Source: Sphingobium sp. CCH11-B1 (lineage in GTDB: Bacteria; Pseudomonadota; Alphaproteobacteria; Sphingomonadales; Sphingomonadaceae). Taken from it: DNA of 5,499 bases. Positions 1 through 5,499 of this stretch are shown here, piece by piece. A program made the position numbers and the translations under genes. Location of the stretch: assembly GCF_001556865.1 (NCBI RefSeq), contig NZ_LSJY01000161.1, positions 1 to 5,499 on the forward strand, read 5' to 3'. The notes under the pieces are model-generated. The model was not told the origin of the DNA. It did no database searches and was given only the letters and a program-made list of their open reading frames with translations. The first letter of the stretch is position 1. Every line of letters begins with the position of its first letter.

Positions 1-53
1 CTCTCTCGTCGGGGTTAGGCCAGGCGTTTACTGCGGTCGCTGCCCACCCCAAT

Positions 54-73
54 CCCTCCCCTGGAAGGGAGGG
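54..73 (-). terminator. Hairpin after hslV, possible terminator or intergenic stem-loop
   Basis: CCCTCCC (54-60) and GGGAGGG (67-73) form a perfect 7-bp GC stem with a 6-nt loop, starting 8 nt past the hslV stop on the hslV transcript. No T-run follows on either strand, so it is not a classical intrinsic terminator. It could slow 3' decay or attenuate transcription into a downstream gene. GC-rich stem-loops of this type are, to my recollection, common between sphingomonad genes, so it may be a dispersed element. Bases 1-53 show no start codon or gene that I can support. Confidence 0.45.
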
Positions 74-81
74 GCTTCAAA

Positions 82-657
82 CTAGGCGGCGCTATCCAGC
101 ATCTCGATCGTCAGTTGATCGTTGGTATAGACGCAGATGTCGGCAGCGACGGCCATCGCCTTGCGGGCGAGGGCTTCTGCATCGGCCTCATAATCCACCA
201 GCGCACGGGCGGCCGCCAGGGCATAGTTGCCGCCCGAACCGATCGCCGCGACGCCACCGATCGGTTCCAGCACGTCGCCATTGCCAGTCAGGATCAGCGT
301 CACATCCTTGTCCGCGACGATCATCATCGCTTCCAGGTTGCGGAGATATTTATCGGTGCGCCAGTCCTTGGCGAGTTCGACGGCGGCCCTCATCAACTGG
401 CCGTTATGGCGTTCCAGCTTCGCTTCCAGCCGCTCGAACAGGGTGAAGGCGTCAGCGGTCGCACCGGCGAACCCGCCGATGACCGATCCGTCGTGCAGGC
501 GGCGCACCTTCTTTGCATTGGGCTTCATGACAGTCTGGCCCATGGACACCTGGCCGTCGCCGGCAACGACGACTTTCCCGTTTTTCCTGACCGACATGAT
601 GGTGGTGCCATGCCAGACCGGCATGGAAGAACTGCGTTGATCATTCATGGCAGCCAT
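82..657 (-). CDS. hslV: ATP-dependent protease proteolytic subunit HslV (ClpQ)
   Basis: HslV forms a double-hexameric, proteasome-like chamber in the cytoplasm. With the AAA+ unfoldase HslU it degrades misfolded and regulatory proteins. The 191-residue product matches the family throughout. After a 17-residue propeptide ending in HG comes the mature N-terminus [10 protein letters not shown], so Thr18 is the nucleophile. In mature numbering the conserved Asp17, Lys33 and Ser124 are Asp34, Lys50 and Ser141. The motifs [34 protein letters not shown] and ITGNGDV-like LTGNGDV follow, with AIGSGGNYA near 138-146. The mature length of 174 is normal for the family. The start is uncertain: Met1, Met4 (648) and Met12 all precede Thr18, and none has a good Shine-Dalgarno. 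All would give the same mature enzyme after self-processing. hslU should lie to the left, outside the window. Confidence 0.97.
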   Translation of the reverse strand: MAAMNDQRSSSMPVWHGTTIMSVRKNGKVVVAGDGQVSMGQTVMKPNAKKVRRLHDGSVIGGFAGATADAFTLFERLEAKLERHNGQLMRAAVELAKDWRTDKYLRNLEAMMIVADKDVTLILTGNGDVLEPIGGVAAIGSGGNYALAAARALVDYEADAEALARKAMAVAADICVYTNDQLTIEMLDSAA

Positions 658-681
658 ATGGGGCGAACGCCACGCTGCCGC

Positions 682-712
682 AAGATCGGCGGTTTGCGAC
701 GGACCGTGTCAA
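682..712 (-). promoter_or_regulatory. Candidate hslV promoter, possibly heat-shock (RpoH) type
   Basis: On the minus strand a perfect TTGACA (712 down to 707) is followed after 17 nt by CCGATCTT (689 down to 682). The second box fits a housekeeping -10 poorly. It agrees better with the CCCCATNT-type -10 of RpoH (sigma-32) promoters, and hslV is a classical RpoH target. Transcription would start near 675, leaving a leader of roughly 20 nt. The assignment rests on motif resemblance only. Confidence 0.4.
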
Positions 713-760
713 ATCAGCTACCATTTTGTGACAGACGGGCGTGGAACAAACATGGTTCAG

Positions 761-789
761 TTGACATTGTGCACTGCACAACGGATCAT
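761..789 (+). promoter_or_regulatory. Sigma-70-type promoter of the 62-residue protein gene
   Basis: A perfect TTGACA at 761-766, an ideal 17-nt spacer, then GATCAT at 784-789, which matches TATAAT at four of six positions. Transcription would begin near 796, giving a leader of about 26 nt that contains the Shine-Dalgarno of the gene at 822. This is the best housekeeping-type promoter in the window. Confidence 0.6.
767..781. promoter_or_regulatory. 15-bp palindrome in the promoter spacer, candidate operator
   Basis: TTGTGCA-C-TGCACAA is a perfect 7-bp inverted repeat around one central base. It occupies almost the whole 17-nt spacer between the -35 (761-766) and -10 (784-789) elements. A dimeric regulator bound here would block RNA polymerase, so repression is the simplest reading. 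The TGCA-rich half-sites recall sites I associate with PhaR-type regulators in alphaproteobacteria, but that link is only a guess. The site is about 50 bp upstream of the hslV -35, so it may not affect hslV. Confidence 0.45.
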
Positions 790-821
790 CATTCATCGGC
801 TATTCGAGTGGAGCGGCAAGC

Positions 822-1010
822 ATGTCCCTGAAGGCACGGGCTCAGGAAAAGGTCGAACGGGCCGGAATTTCAAACTATTCGTTCGACCGGGATGTGCTCG
901 TGATGTGCGGGGTGCGCTACACTGTAAAAGCCTGCACCTGCGGGGAGCCAGAATGCGATGGCGTCCAATTGCTGAAGAGCGCGAGCGGGACGGGGACGAT
1001 TCTCCAGTAA
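822..1010 (+). CDS. Conserved-looking small four-cysteine protein, function unknown
   Basis: I do not recognise this 62-residue protein. The start is well supported: GTGGAG (808-813) lies 8 nt before the ATG, and the promoter above is correctly spaced. The N-terminal third is charged (MSLKARAQEKVERAG) and looks helical. The middle, FDRDVLVMCGVRYTVKA, looks like two beta strands. Then comes CTCGEPECDG and a short Ser/Gly-rich tail. The cysteines are Cys29, Cys38, Cys40 and Cys45, in the pattern C-X8-C-X-C-X4-C. That could bind zinc or be redox-active, though no named zinc-finger family fits. There is no signal peptide or membrane segment, so it is probably cytoplasmic. It is transcribed away from hslV and converges on the entericidin-like gene, so it appears monocistronic. 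It may be expressed under the control of whatever binds the palindrome in its promoter. Confidence 0.75.
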   Translation: MSLKARAQEKVERAGISNYSFDRDVLVMCGVRYTVKACTCGEPECDGVQLLKSASGTGTILQ

Positions 1011-1027
1011 GGACGCGGAAGCGTCCT
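1010..1027. terminator. Shared hairpin between two convergent genes
   Basis: AGGACGC (1010-1016) pairs perfectly with GCGTCCT (1021-1027) around a GGAA loop, which on the plus-strand RNA is a stabilising GNRA tetraloop. The first base of the stem is the last base of the upstream TAA. The last two bases of the stem belong to the TAG of the minus-strand gene at 1026-1154. One hairpin would therefore serve both convergent transcripts. No T-run follows on either side (only TT on the minus strand), so termination efficiency is uncertain. Confidence 0.5.
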
Positions 1028-1154
1028 AGTGGATGACTTCCTTGCCGGCCCGGCCAACCGATTCGATGTCCCGGCCTACACCCTGGACCGTGTTGCAGGC
1101 GGCAAGCGTTGCAAGGAGCAGAGTTCCGATCAAAATGGCGCGGGTTCGACGCAT
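1026..1154 (-). CDS. Entericidin A/B-family small lipoprotein
   Basis: This 42-residue protein begins MRRTRAILIGTLLLATLAAC. It has a basic N-terminus, a hydrophobic stretch (residues 6-16) and a lipobox LAAC with the lipidated Cys20. The mature part starts CNTVQGVGRDIESVG, very close to the CNTxRGxGEDI start of the E. coli entericidins EcnA and EcnB. It should be exported, lipidated and matured by Lgt, Lsp and Lnt, and held in the envelope. In E. coli EcnA/EcnB were described as an antidote/toxin pair; here only one copy is present, so a toxin role should not be assumed. AAAGGAG at 1165-1171 is a strong Shine-Dalgarno, 10 nt before the ATG. I found only a weak promoter (TAGGAT at 1183-1188 without a good -35). 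I also looked for and did not find the GGAAC...CGTT motif of the alphaproteobacterial general-stress sigma factor EcfG. The stop codon overlaps the shared hairpin. Confidence 0.88.
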   Translation of the reverse strand: MRRTRAILIGTLLLATLAACNTVQGVGRDIESVGRAGKEVIH

Positions 1155-1243
1155 GAAGCACAAGCTCCTTTAAGGGTGTGACATCCTATTGGCACTCATC
1201 CGCCGCTTGGAAAAGCCTTTGGCGCCAATTCGCTTCTGATCGC

Positions 1244-1272
1244 TTGACAGGGCGCGCCGGCAATGCCAATGG
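1244..1272 (+). promoter_or_regulatory. Candidate promoter of tRNA-Val
   Basis: A perfect TTGACA sits at 1244-1249, at the right distance to drive the tRNA at 1292. With a 17-nt spacer the -10 would be CAATGG (1267-1272), a poor match. GCCAAT (1265-1270) with a 15-nt spacer matches slightly better. The downstream sequence GGCCGCCTCC is GC-rich, as in stringently controlled stable-RNA promoters. The -35 is convincing and the -10 is not. Confidence 0.4.
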
Positions 1273-1291
1273 CCGCCTCCTCCTAACAAGG

Positions 1292-1366
1292 GGGCGCGTA
1301 GCTCAGCGGTAGAGCACACCCTTCACACGGGTGGGGTCACAGGTTCAATCCCTGTCGCGCCCACCA
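1292..1366 (+). tRNA. tRNA-Val (anticodon CAC)
   Basis: All four arms fold perfectly. The acceptor GGGCGCG (1292-1298) pairs with CGCGCCC (1356-1362). The D stem is GCTC/GAGC with loop AGCGGTA. The anticodon stem is CACCC/GGGTG with the 7-nt loop TTCACAC, placing anticodon CAC at 1324-1326, which reads the valine codon GUG. The variable loop is GGGTC. The T stem is ACAGG/CCTGT with loop TTCAATC. The discriminator is A1363 and CCA (1364-1366) is encoded. The 75-nt length is normal. It stands alone, with no second tRNA nearby and no obvious intrinsic terminator downstream. Confidence 0.97.
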
Positions 1367-1481
1367 TGACCCGGCAGGGCATGGCAGGACAGATTATTTC
1401 CCGGCATTGATCTTTTCCGACCCGCCGCGCTAAGCGTTTCGGCAACGTGGCCGCGTGCAGCGCTGCCCTGAAAGGATGACG

Positions 1482-3701
1482 ATGCCCCCCTATCTGAAAG
1501 CCGGCGCGGCGCTGCTGGCGCTCTTCCCGATCTCTTTTGCGGTACAGGCGCAGGAGCAGCTGACGCTGGAACGGGTTTTCGCGAGCCCCGACCTTGCCGG
1601 ACCGCAGCCGCGCGCCCTGAAACTGTCGCCCGACGGGTCGCTGGTGACGCTGCTCAAGCCCCGGGCGGACGAGAAGGAGCGGCTGGATCTCTGGGCGATC
1701 GACACGCGCACGGGCAAGGAACGGATGCTGGTCGATTCCCGGAAGACCGGAAGCGGCGCTGAACTGAGCGAAGCGGAAAAGATGCAGCGCGAGCGGGACC
1801 GGAGCGTCGCGGGCAGCACGGGCATTACCAGCTATGACTGGTCACCGGACGGGAAGACTATACTGGTTCCGGTCGATGGCGACCTGTATCTCGCCGGCCT
1901 GGACGGCAAGGTTTCCCGCCTGACCGACACGCCCGATGGCGAATTGAACGGCGTGGTCAGCCCAAAGGGTGGCTTCGTCTCCTTCGTGCGGGGCGGCAAC
2001 CTATTCGTTCAGCCGATAGGCGGTACGGAGCGGCAAATCACGCAAGGCGCGAGTGATACCGTCAGCTGGGGCGTGGCGGAGTTCGTCGCGCAGGAGGAAA
2101 TGGACCGGCGCACCGGCTATTGGTGGTCGCCCGACGACGCGCAGATCGCGGTTGCCCGGGTCGATGAAAGCCCGGTCGGCACCGTCACCCGCACGGCAAT
2201 CGGCGGGGAAGGGACCAAGGTTTACCAGCAGCGCTATCCCGCCGCCGGAACGCCCAACGCGATCGTCGACCTCTATGTCATGAAAGCGGACGGATCGGGG
2301 CCGGTGAAGGTCGACCTCGGCACGGACAAGGACGTCTACCTGGCACGGGTGAACTGGGCGAAGGACGGCAGGACACTCTATGTGCAGCGGGAAAGCCGCG
2401 ACCAGAAGCGCCTCGACCTGCTGGCGGTCGACCCCGCAACAGGCAAGGCGAAGGTCGTCCTGACGGAGACGGCGAAAAGCTGGATCAACCTGTCGGACAA
2501 TTTCCGTCCGCTCAGGGATGGCAGCTTCCTGTGGTGGTCGGAAAAATCAGGGCACGGGCATCTGTATCGCGTCAATGGGGCGAAATGGACGACAGTCACC
2601 AGCGGCGATTGGGAAGTCCGCGACGTCGTGGGCGTGGATGAGGACAAGGGCCTTGTCTATTTCACCGGCAACCGGGAGACCCCGCTTGAGCAGCAGCTTT
2701 ATGTGACGCCGCTCGGCAAGGCCGCGCCGGCAAGGCCGCTGACGCAGCAGGGTTGGTGGAATGACGCGGTGATGGACGGCGCGGCAAGCCGGGTGATCGT
2801 CACGCGGCAGAATAGCGATCAGCCCAAGCAGGTCTATCTGACCGACAGTGCCGGCAAGCAGCTGCGATGGCTTTCGGAAAACGCGCTGACGGGCAGCCAT
2901 CCCTATGCTCCCTATGTCGCCGGCCATGCGAAGACGACATTCGGCACGGTGAAGGCGGCGGACGGATCGACGCTTTACACAAAGATGATGACACCACCGC
3001 TGGAGCCGGGAAAACGCTACCCCGTCTTCATGATCCATTATGGCGGGCCAGGCGCGGGGCGGCAGGTGACCAACACATGGTCCGGGGCGTTGAACCAGTA
3101 TCTGGTTGACCGCGGCTGGATCGTCTTCTCGATCGACAATCGCGGCACTCCCGACCGCGGCAAGGCGTTCGAGGATCAGCTTTATCATGCGATGGGCACT
3201 GTGGAGGTCGAGGACCAGTTGAGGGGCGTCGAGTGGCTGAAGGCCCAGCCGTTCGTCGATGCGCAGCGGATCGCGACTTATGGCTGGTCCTATGGCGGTT
3301 ATATGTCGTTGAAGCTGCTGGAGAAGGCGCCTGGTGTCTTTTCCGCCGCGATAGCCGGCGCGCCCGTGACGAAGTGGGAGCTATACGACACCCATTATAC
3401 CGAACGCTATCTGGGCCAGCCGGGCGACCGGCGCAGCGCCTATCCCGGTTCGGACGCGGTGGAGGATGCGGTGAAAATCCGCGACCCGCTGCTGCTGATC
3501 CACGGCATGTCGGACGACAATGTCGTGTTCGACAATTCGACCGCGCTGATGGCGAAAATGCAGGGCGCTGCTGTCCCCTTCGAACTTATGGTCTATCCGG
3601 GCCAGACGCACCGGGTGGGCGGGCCAAAGATCAGCGTCCACCTCTGGCGCACGATCGAGGACTTTCTTGCGCGGCGCGGTGTCGCCCCCGGCGCGCAATA
3701 A
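1482..3701 (+). CDS. Secreted dipeptidyl-peptidase IV-type serine peptidase (family S9)
   Basis: This enzyme should remove N-terminal X-Pro or X-Ala dipeptides from peptides in the periplasm or outside the cell. The 739-residue product starts with a signal peptide: MPPYLK, a hydrophobic core, and probable cleavage after VQA at residue 23. Residues about 30-490 form the DPP IV-type beta-propeller, with WSPDG-like blade motifs and AEFVAQEEMDRRTGYWWSPD. Glu205-Glu206 in that segment are the pair that holds the substrate amino terminus, and they define DPP IV rather than general S9 oligopeptidases. The C-terminal alpha/beta-hydrolase domain has Tyr520 (HYGGPG, oxyanion hole), Ser603 (GWSYGGYM), Asp678 (HGMSDDNV) and His710 (GQTHR), the full triad in order. 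The start at 1482 is preferred because AAAGG (1471-1475) lies 6 nt upstream. The ATG at 1476 touches that site, and a GTG at 1455 would put extra residues before the signal peptide. A weak promoter (TTGATC 1407-1412, CTAAGC 1430-1435) is possible. Length matches bacterial DAP IV enzymes. Confidence 0.95.
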   Translation: MPPYLKAGAALLALFPISFAVQAQEQLTLERVFASPDLAGPQPRALKLSPDGSLVTLLKPRADEKERLDLWAIDTRTGKERMLVDSRKTGSGAELSEAEKMQRERDRSVAGSTGITSYDWSPDGKTILVPVDGDLYLAGLDGKVSRLTDTPDGELNGVVSPKGGFVSFVRGGNLFVQPIGGTERQITQGASDTVSWGVAEFVAQEEMDRRTGYWWSPDDAQIAVARVDESPVGTVTRTAIGGEGTKVYQQRYPAAGTPNAIVDLYVMKADGSGPVKVDLGTDKDVYLARVNWAKDGRTLYVQRESRDQKRLDLLAVDPATGKAKVVLTETAKSWINLSDNFRPLRDGSFLWWSEKSGHGHLYRVNGAKWTTVTSGDWEVRDVVGVDEDKGLVYFTGNRETPLEQQLYVTPLGKAAPARPLTQQGWWNDAVMDGAASRVIVTRQNSDQPKQVYLTDSAGKQLRWLSENALTGSHPYAPYVAGHAKTTFGTVKAADGSTLYTKMMTPPLEPGKRYPVFMIHYGGPGAGRQVTNTWSGALNQYLVDRGWIVFSIDNRGTPDRGKAFEDQLYHAMGTVEVEDQLRGVEWLKAQPFVDAQRIATYGWSYGGYMSLKLLEKAPGVFSAAIAGAPVTKWELYDTHYTERYLGQPGDRRSAYPGSDAVEDAVKIRDPLLLIHGMSDDNVVFDNSTALMAKMQGAAVPFELMVYPGQTHRVGGPKISVHLWRTIEDFLARRGVAPGAQ

Positions 3702-3746
3702 AAGGGTCGGCAAAGTGGCGATTGGGCGCGACAAAGCCCATGTGTC

Positions 3747-3774
3747 TGGACAAATGGCGCAAGGGCGTTATGCG
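3747..3774 (+). promoter_or_regulatory. Candidate asd promoter
   Basis: TGGACA (3747-3752, five of six matches to TTGACA), a 16-nt spacer and TATGCG (3769-3774) make a plausible promoter in the 112-bp gap before asd. Transcription would start near 3781, giving a leader of about 33 nt. The -10 is weak. A perfect 6-bp inverted repeat, GGCGCA (3756-3761) and TGCGCC (3771-3776), overlaps the spacer and the -10. It could instead be a stem-loop ending the peptidase transcript, though no T-run follows it. Confidence 0.35.
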
Positions 3775-3813
3775 CCGGCCCCGCAAATCATTGCATGAGT
3801 GGAGTGTTGAGTC

Positions 3814-4839
3814 ATGGGTTACAAGGTCGTCGTCGTGGGAGCCACCGGGAATGTGGGCCGCGAGATGCTGACCATTCTCGCCGAGCGCGAGTTCCCGATT
3901 GACGAGATCGCGGCGGTTGCTTCGTCCCGGTCGCAGGGCACCGAAATCGATTTCGGTGACACCGGCAAGACGCTCAAATGCAAGAATATCGAGCATTTCG
4001 ATTTCACCGGATGGGATATCGCCCTGTTCGCGGCGGGCAGCGGCCCGACGGCGGAATATGCGCCAAAGGCGGCGGCGGCAGGCTGCGTGGTGATCGACAA
4101 CAGCTCGCTCTATCGCATGGACCCGGACGTGCCGCTGGTCGTTCCCGAGGTGAACCCGGATGCGATCGGCGGCTATCGCGCCAAGAACATCATCGCCAAT
4201 CCCAACTGCTCCACCGCGCAGATGGTCGTGGCCTTGAAGCCCTTGCACGACGCCGCCAAGATCAAGCGCGTGGTCGTCGCCACCTATCAGTCGGTTTCCG
4301 GCGCGGGCAAGGCGGGCATGGACGAACTGTTCGAGCAGAGCCGCAACATCTTCGTGGGGGATCCGGCCGAGCCGAAGAAGTTCTCCAAGCAGATCGCGTT
4401 CAACGTCATCCCGCACATCGACGTCTTCCTGGACGATGGTTCGACCAAGGAAGAATGGAAGATGGTCGCGGAAACGAAGAAGATCCTGGACCCCAAGGTC
4501 AAGGTGACGGCAACCTGCGTGCGCGTTCCCGTGTTCGTCGGCCATAGCGAGGCGATCAACATCGAGTTCGAGAACGAGATTTCGGCCAAGGAAGCGCAGG
4601 ACATCCTGCGCGAAGCGCCGGGCGTCATGCTGGTCGACAAGCGAGAGGACGGCGGCTACGTCACCCCGGTCGAATGCGTGGGCGACTATGCGACCTTCAT
4701 CAGCCGGGTGCGCGAGGACTCGACCGTGGACAACGGCCTTTCGCTCTGGTGCGTCAGCGACAACCTCCGCAAGGGCGCGGCACTCAACGCGGTGCAGATT
4801 GCCGAGCTGCTCGGCCGCCGGCACCTTAAAAAGGGCTGA
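3814..4839 (+). CDS. asd: Aspartate-semialdehyde dehydrogenase
   Basis: Asd reduces L-aspartyl-4-phosphate with NADPH to L-aspartate-4-semialdehyde. This is the branch point leading to lysine and diaminopimelate (cell wall) and to threonine, methionine and isoleucine. The enzyme is cytoplasmic and normally essential. The 341-residue product has the N-terminal NADP-binding motif VVGATGNVGREML (Gly9, Gly12, Gly15). The catalytic Cys132 is in ANPNCSTAQ, followed by the conserved Gln159 (TYQSVSGAG), Arg237 (CVRVPV) and catalytic His244 (FVGHSEAINIEF). The C-terminal segment closes with DNLRKGAALNAVQIAELL. Length and motif style match the shorter Bacillus-like and alphaproteobacterial branch rather than the E. 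coli type. The ATG is supported by GAGTGGAG ending 9 nt upstream. The gene downstream begins 6 bp after the stop. Confidence 0.97.
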   Translation: MGYKVVVVGATGNVGREMLTILAEREFPIDEIAAVASSRSQGTEIDFGDTGKTLKCKNIEHFDFTGWDIALFAAGSGPTAEYAPKAAAAGCVVIDNSSLYRMDPDVPLVVPEVNPDAIGGYRAKNIIANPNCSTAQMVVALKPLHDAAKIKRVVVATYQSVSGAGKAGMDELFEQSRNIFVGDPAEPKKFSKQIAFNVIPHIDVFLDDGSTKEEWKMVAETKKILDPKVKVTATCVRVPVFVGHSEAINIEFENEISAKEAQDILREAPGVMLVDKREDGGYVTPVECVGDYATFISRVREDSTVDNGLSLWCVSDNLRKGAALNAVQIAELLGRRHLKKG

Positions 4840-4845
4840 CGCCCG

Positions 4846-5484
4846 ATGATTGCCGGCGCTGTCGCGACGTGGAAGGCTCTTCCCCTCGCGCAGCGCCGGA
4901 TGATCCTGATCCTCTCGATCGCGGTTGCGCTGGCCAATGTGGCGCAACCCTATCCCGACCTTGCGCCATTGCAGCATGGGCCGACCGTGGCGTTGCTGAT
5001 GGCCGCGCCCTTTGCGCTCAAACGATGGCCGATGTCGACCGGTGCGGCCGGCTGCATCCTCCTGTTCCTGCTGCTGCACACCCTGGGCGCACGATGGATA
5101 TACAGCTATGTCCCCTATGACGACTGGCTGCGGCGGCTGTTCGGCACCGGTCTCGCCAGTCATCTGGATGCCCCGCGAAACGGTTACGACCGGCTGGTGC
5201 ATTTCGCGTTCGGCTTGCTTGTGACCTTACCGGCCGCTGAGTTAGCGCGGCGGCATGGCGGGCTGACGGCGCGCTGGAGCGTCGCCTTTGCCTTTGCCGC
5301 CATTGGTCTTGGCAGTGCGATCTACGAGATGTTCGAATGGCTGCTGACGATAGTGGCCGCAAGCGACACGGCAGACTATTATAATGGCCAGCAGGGCGAC
5401 ATGTGGGATGCGCAGAAGGACATGGCCTGCGCCCAGGTCGGAAGCTTGCTGGCGGTGCTCCTCCTCTTGCGCCGGCGCGACTGA
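4846..5484 (+). CDS. Multi-pass inner-membrane protein, YjdF/DUF2238 family
   Basis: This 212-residue integral membrane protein has about six hydrophobic segments, at residues roughly 18-34, 45-58, 66-82, 118-134, 144-160 and 195-208. The family is recognised from YDRLVHFAFGLL (Asp115, His119), IYEMFEW (Glu161, Glu164) and GDMWDAQKDM (Asp185, Asp188, Asp192), as in E. coli YjdF. No biochemical role is established for the family that I know of. The conserved Asp, His and Glu residues, in or beside membrane helices, suggest a metal or catalytic site, but this is an inference. The arrangement DRxxH in a membrane helix is loosely like VanZ-type proteins. The ATG lies 6 bp after the asd stop. Its likely Shine-Dalgarno, AAAAGGG (4829-4835), is inside the last codons of asd, so translational coupling is likely. 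The C-terminus ends in RRRRD, probably cytoplasmic. The remaining 15 bases of the window show no feature. Confidence 0.85.
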   Translation: MIAGAVATWKALPLAQRRMILILSIAVALANVAQPYPDLAPLQHGPTVALLMAAPFALKRWPMSTGAAGCILLFLLLHTLGARWIYSYVPYDDWLRRLFGTGLASHLDAPRNGYDRLVHFAFGLLVTLPAAELARRHGGLTARWSVAFAFAAIGLGSAIYEMFEWLLTIVAASDTADYYNGQQGDMWDAQKDMACAQVGSLLAVLLLLRRRD

Positions 5485-5499
5485 CGCCATATCGGCGGG

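Noticed and set aside
1..53. Start of hslU at the left edge
   Set aside because: No minus-strand start codon with a Shine-Dalgarno or HslU-like N-terminus is present in these bases; hslU, if adjacent, begins outside the window.
115..831. Plus-strand open frame of 238 codons opposite hslV
   Set aside because: hslV on the other strand is certain, and this product has no motif and runs through the divergent promoter region.
793..1161. Minus-strand open frame of 122 codons across the small cysteine gene
   Set aside because: It overlaps two better-supported genes. The entericidin-like frame in the same region has its own Shine-Dalgarno and lipobox, while this frame has neither.
1292..1366. tRNA-Val as an integration (att) site for a mobile element
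   Set aside because: No duplicate of the tRNA 3' end, integrase or foreign-looking genes follow; the downstream gene is an ordinary chromosomal peptidase gene.
1455..1481. Longer start (GTG 1455 or ATG 1476) for the DPP IV-type peptidase
   Set aside because: The GTG has no Shine-Dalgarno and would add residues before the signal peptide, and the ATG at 1476 directly abuts AAAGG. ATG 1482 has correct spacing.
3631..5202. Long minus-strand open frame (523 codons) opposite asd and its neighbours
   Set aside because: It overlaps asd and the DUF2238 gene, which have clear family motifs, and its translation is Arg/His/Gly/Asp-rich without any recognisable domain. This is a typical GC-rich antisense shadow.

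Overview
This looks like ordinary core chromosome from a GC-rich alphaproteobacterium, most likely a sphingomonad (Sphingobium/Sphingomonas/Novosphingobium type). That is an inference from the style of the HslV and Asd proteins, the high-GC codon use, the CCCTCCC/GGGAGGG intergenic hairpin, and a tRNA-Val with an encoded CCA end. I see no mobile element, CRISPR array, rRNA or phage gene, and no clear sign of horizontal transfer.

Layout. (a) 82-657, minus: hslV, the proteolytic subunit of the HslUV heat-shock protease, with a hairpin after its stop. hslU would be expected beyond the left edge and is not visible. (b) 658-821: a 164-bp divergent intergenic region with a promoter facing each way. 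The rightward promoter carries a perfect 15-bp palindrome exactly between its -35 and -10 elements. (c) 822-1010, plus: a 62-residue four-cysteine protein I cannot name. It converges on (d) 1026-1154, minus: a 42-residue entericidin-type lipoprotein, small enough to be missed by gene callers. The two stop codons sit at the two edges of one shared hairpin. (e) 1292-1366, plus: tRNA-Val(CAC), preceded by a perfect TTGACA. (f) 1482-3701, plus: a secreted dipeptidyl-peptidase IV-type serine peptidase with all active-site motifs. (g) 3814-4839, plus: asd, aspartate-semialdehyde dehydrogenase. (h) 4846-5484, plus: a multi-pass membrane protein of the YjdF/DUF2238 type, 6 bp after asd and probably translated from the same mRNA.

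How the genes relate. They do not form one pathway. Protein quality control (HslV), envelope functions (entericidin-like lipoprotein, DPP IV, DUF2238) and lysine/threonine/methionine/diaminopimelate biosynthesis (Asd) lie side by side. The only likely operon is asd with the DUF2238 gene. I did not find an undescribed multi-gene system. The parts most worth a second look are the palindrome inside the promoter of the small cysteine protein, and the compact convergent pair with its shared hairpin.
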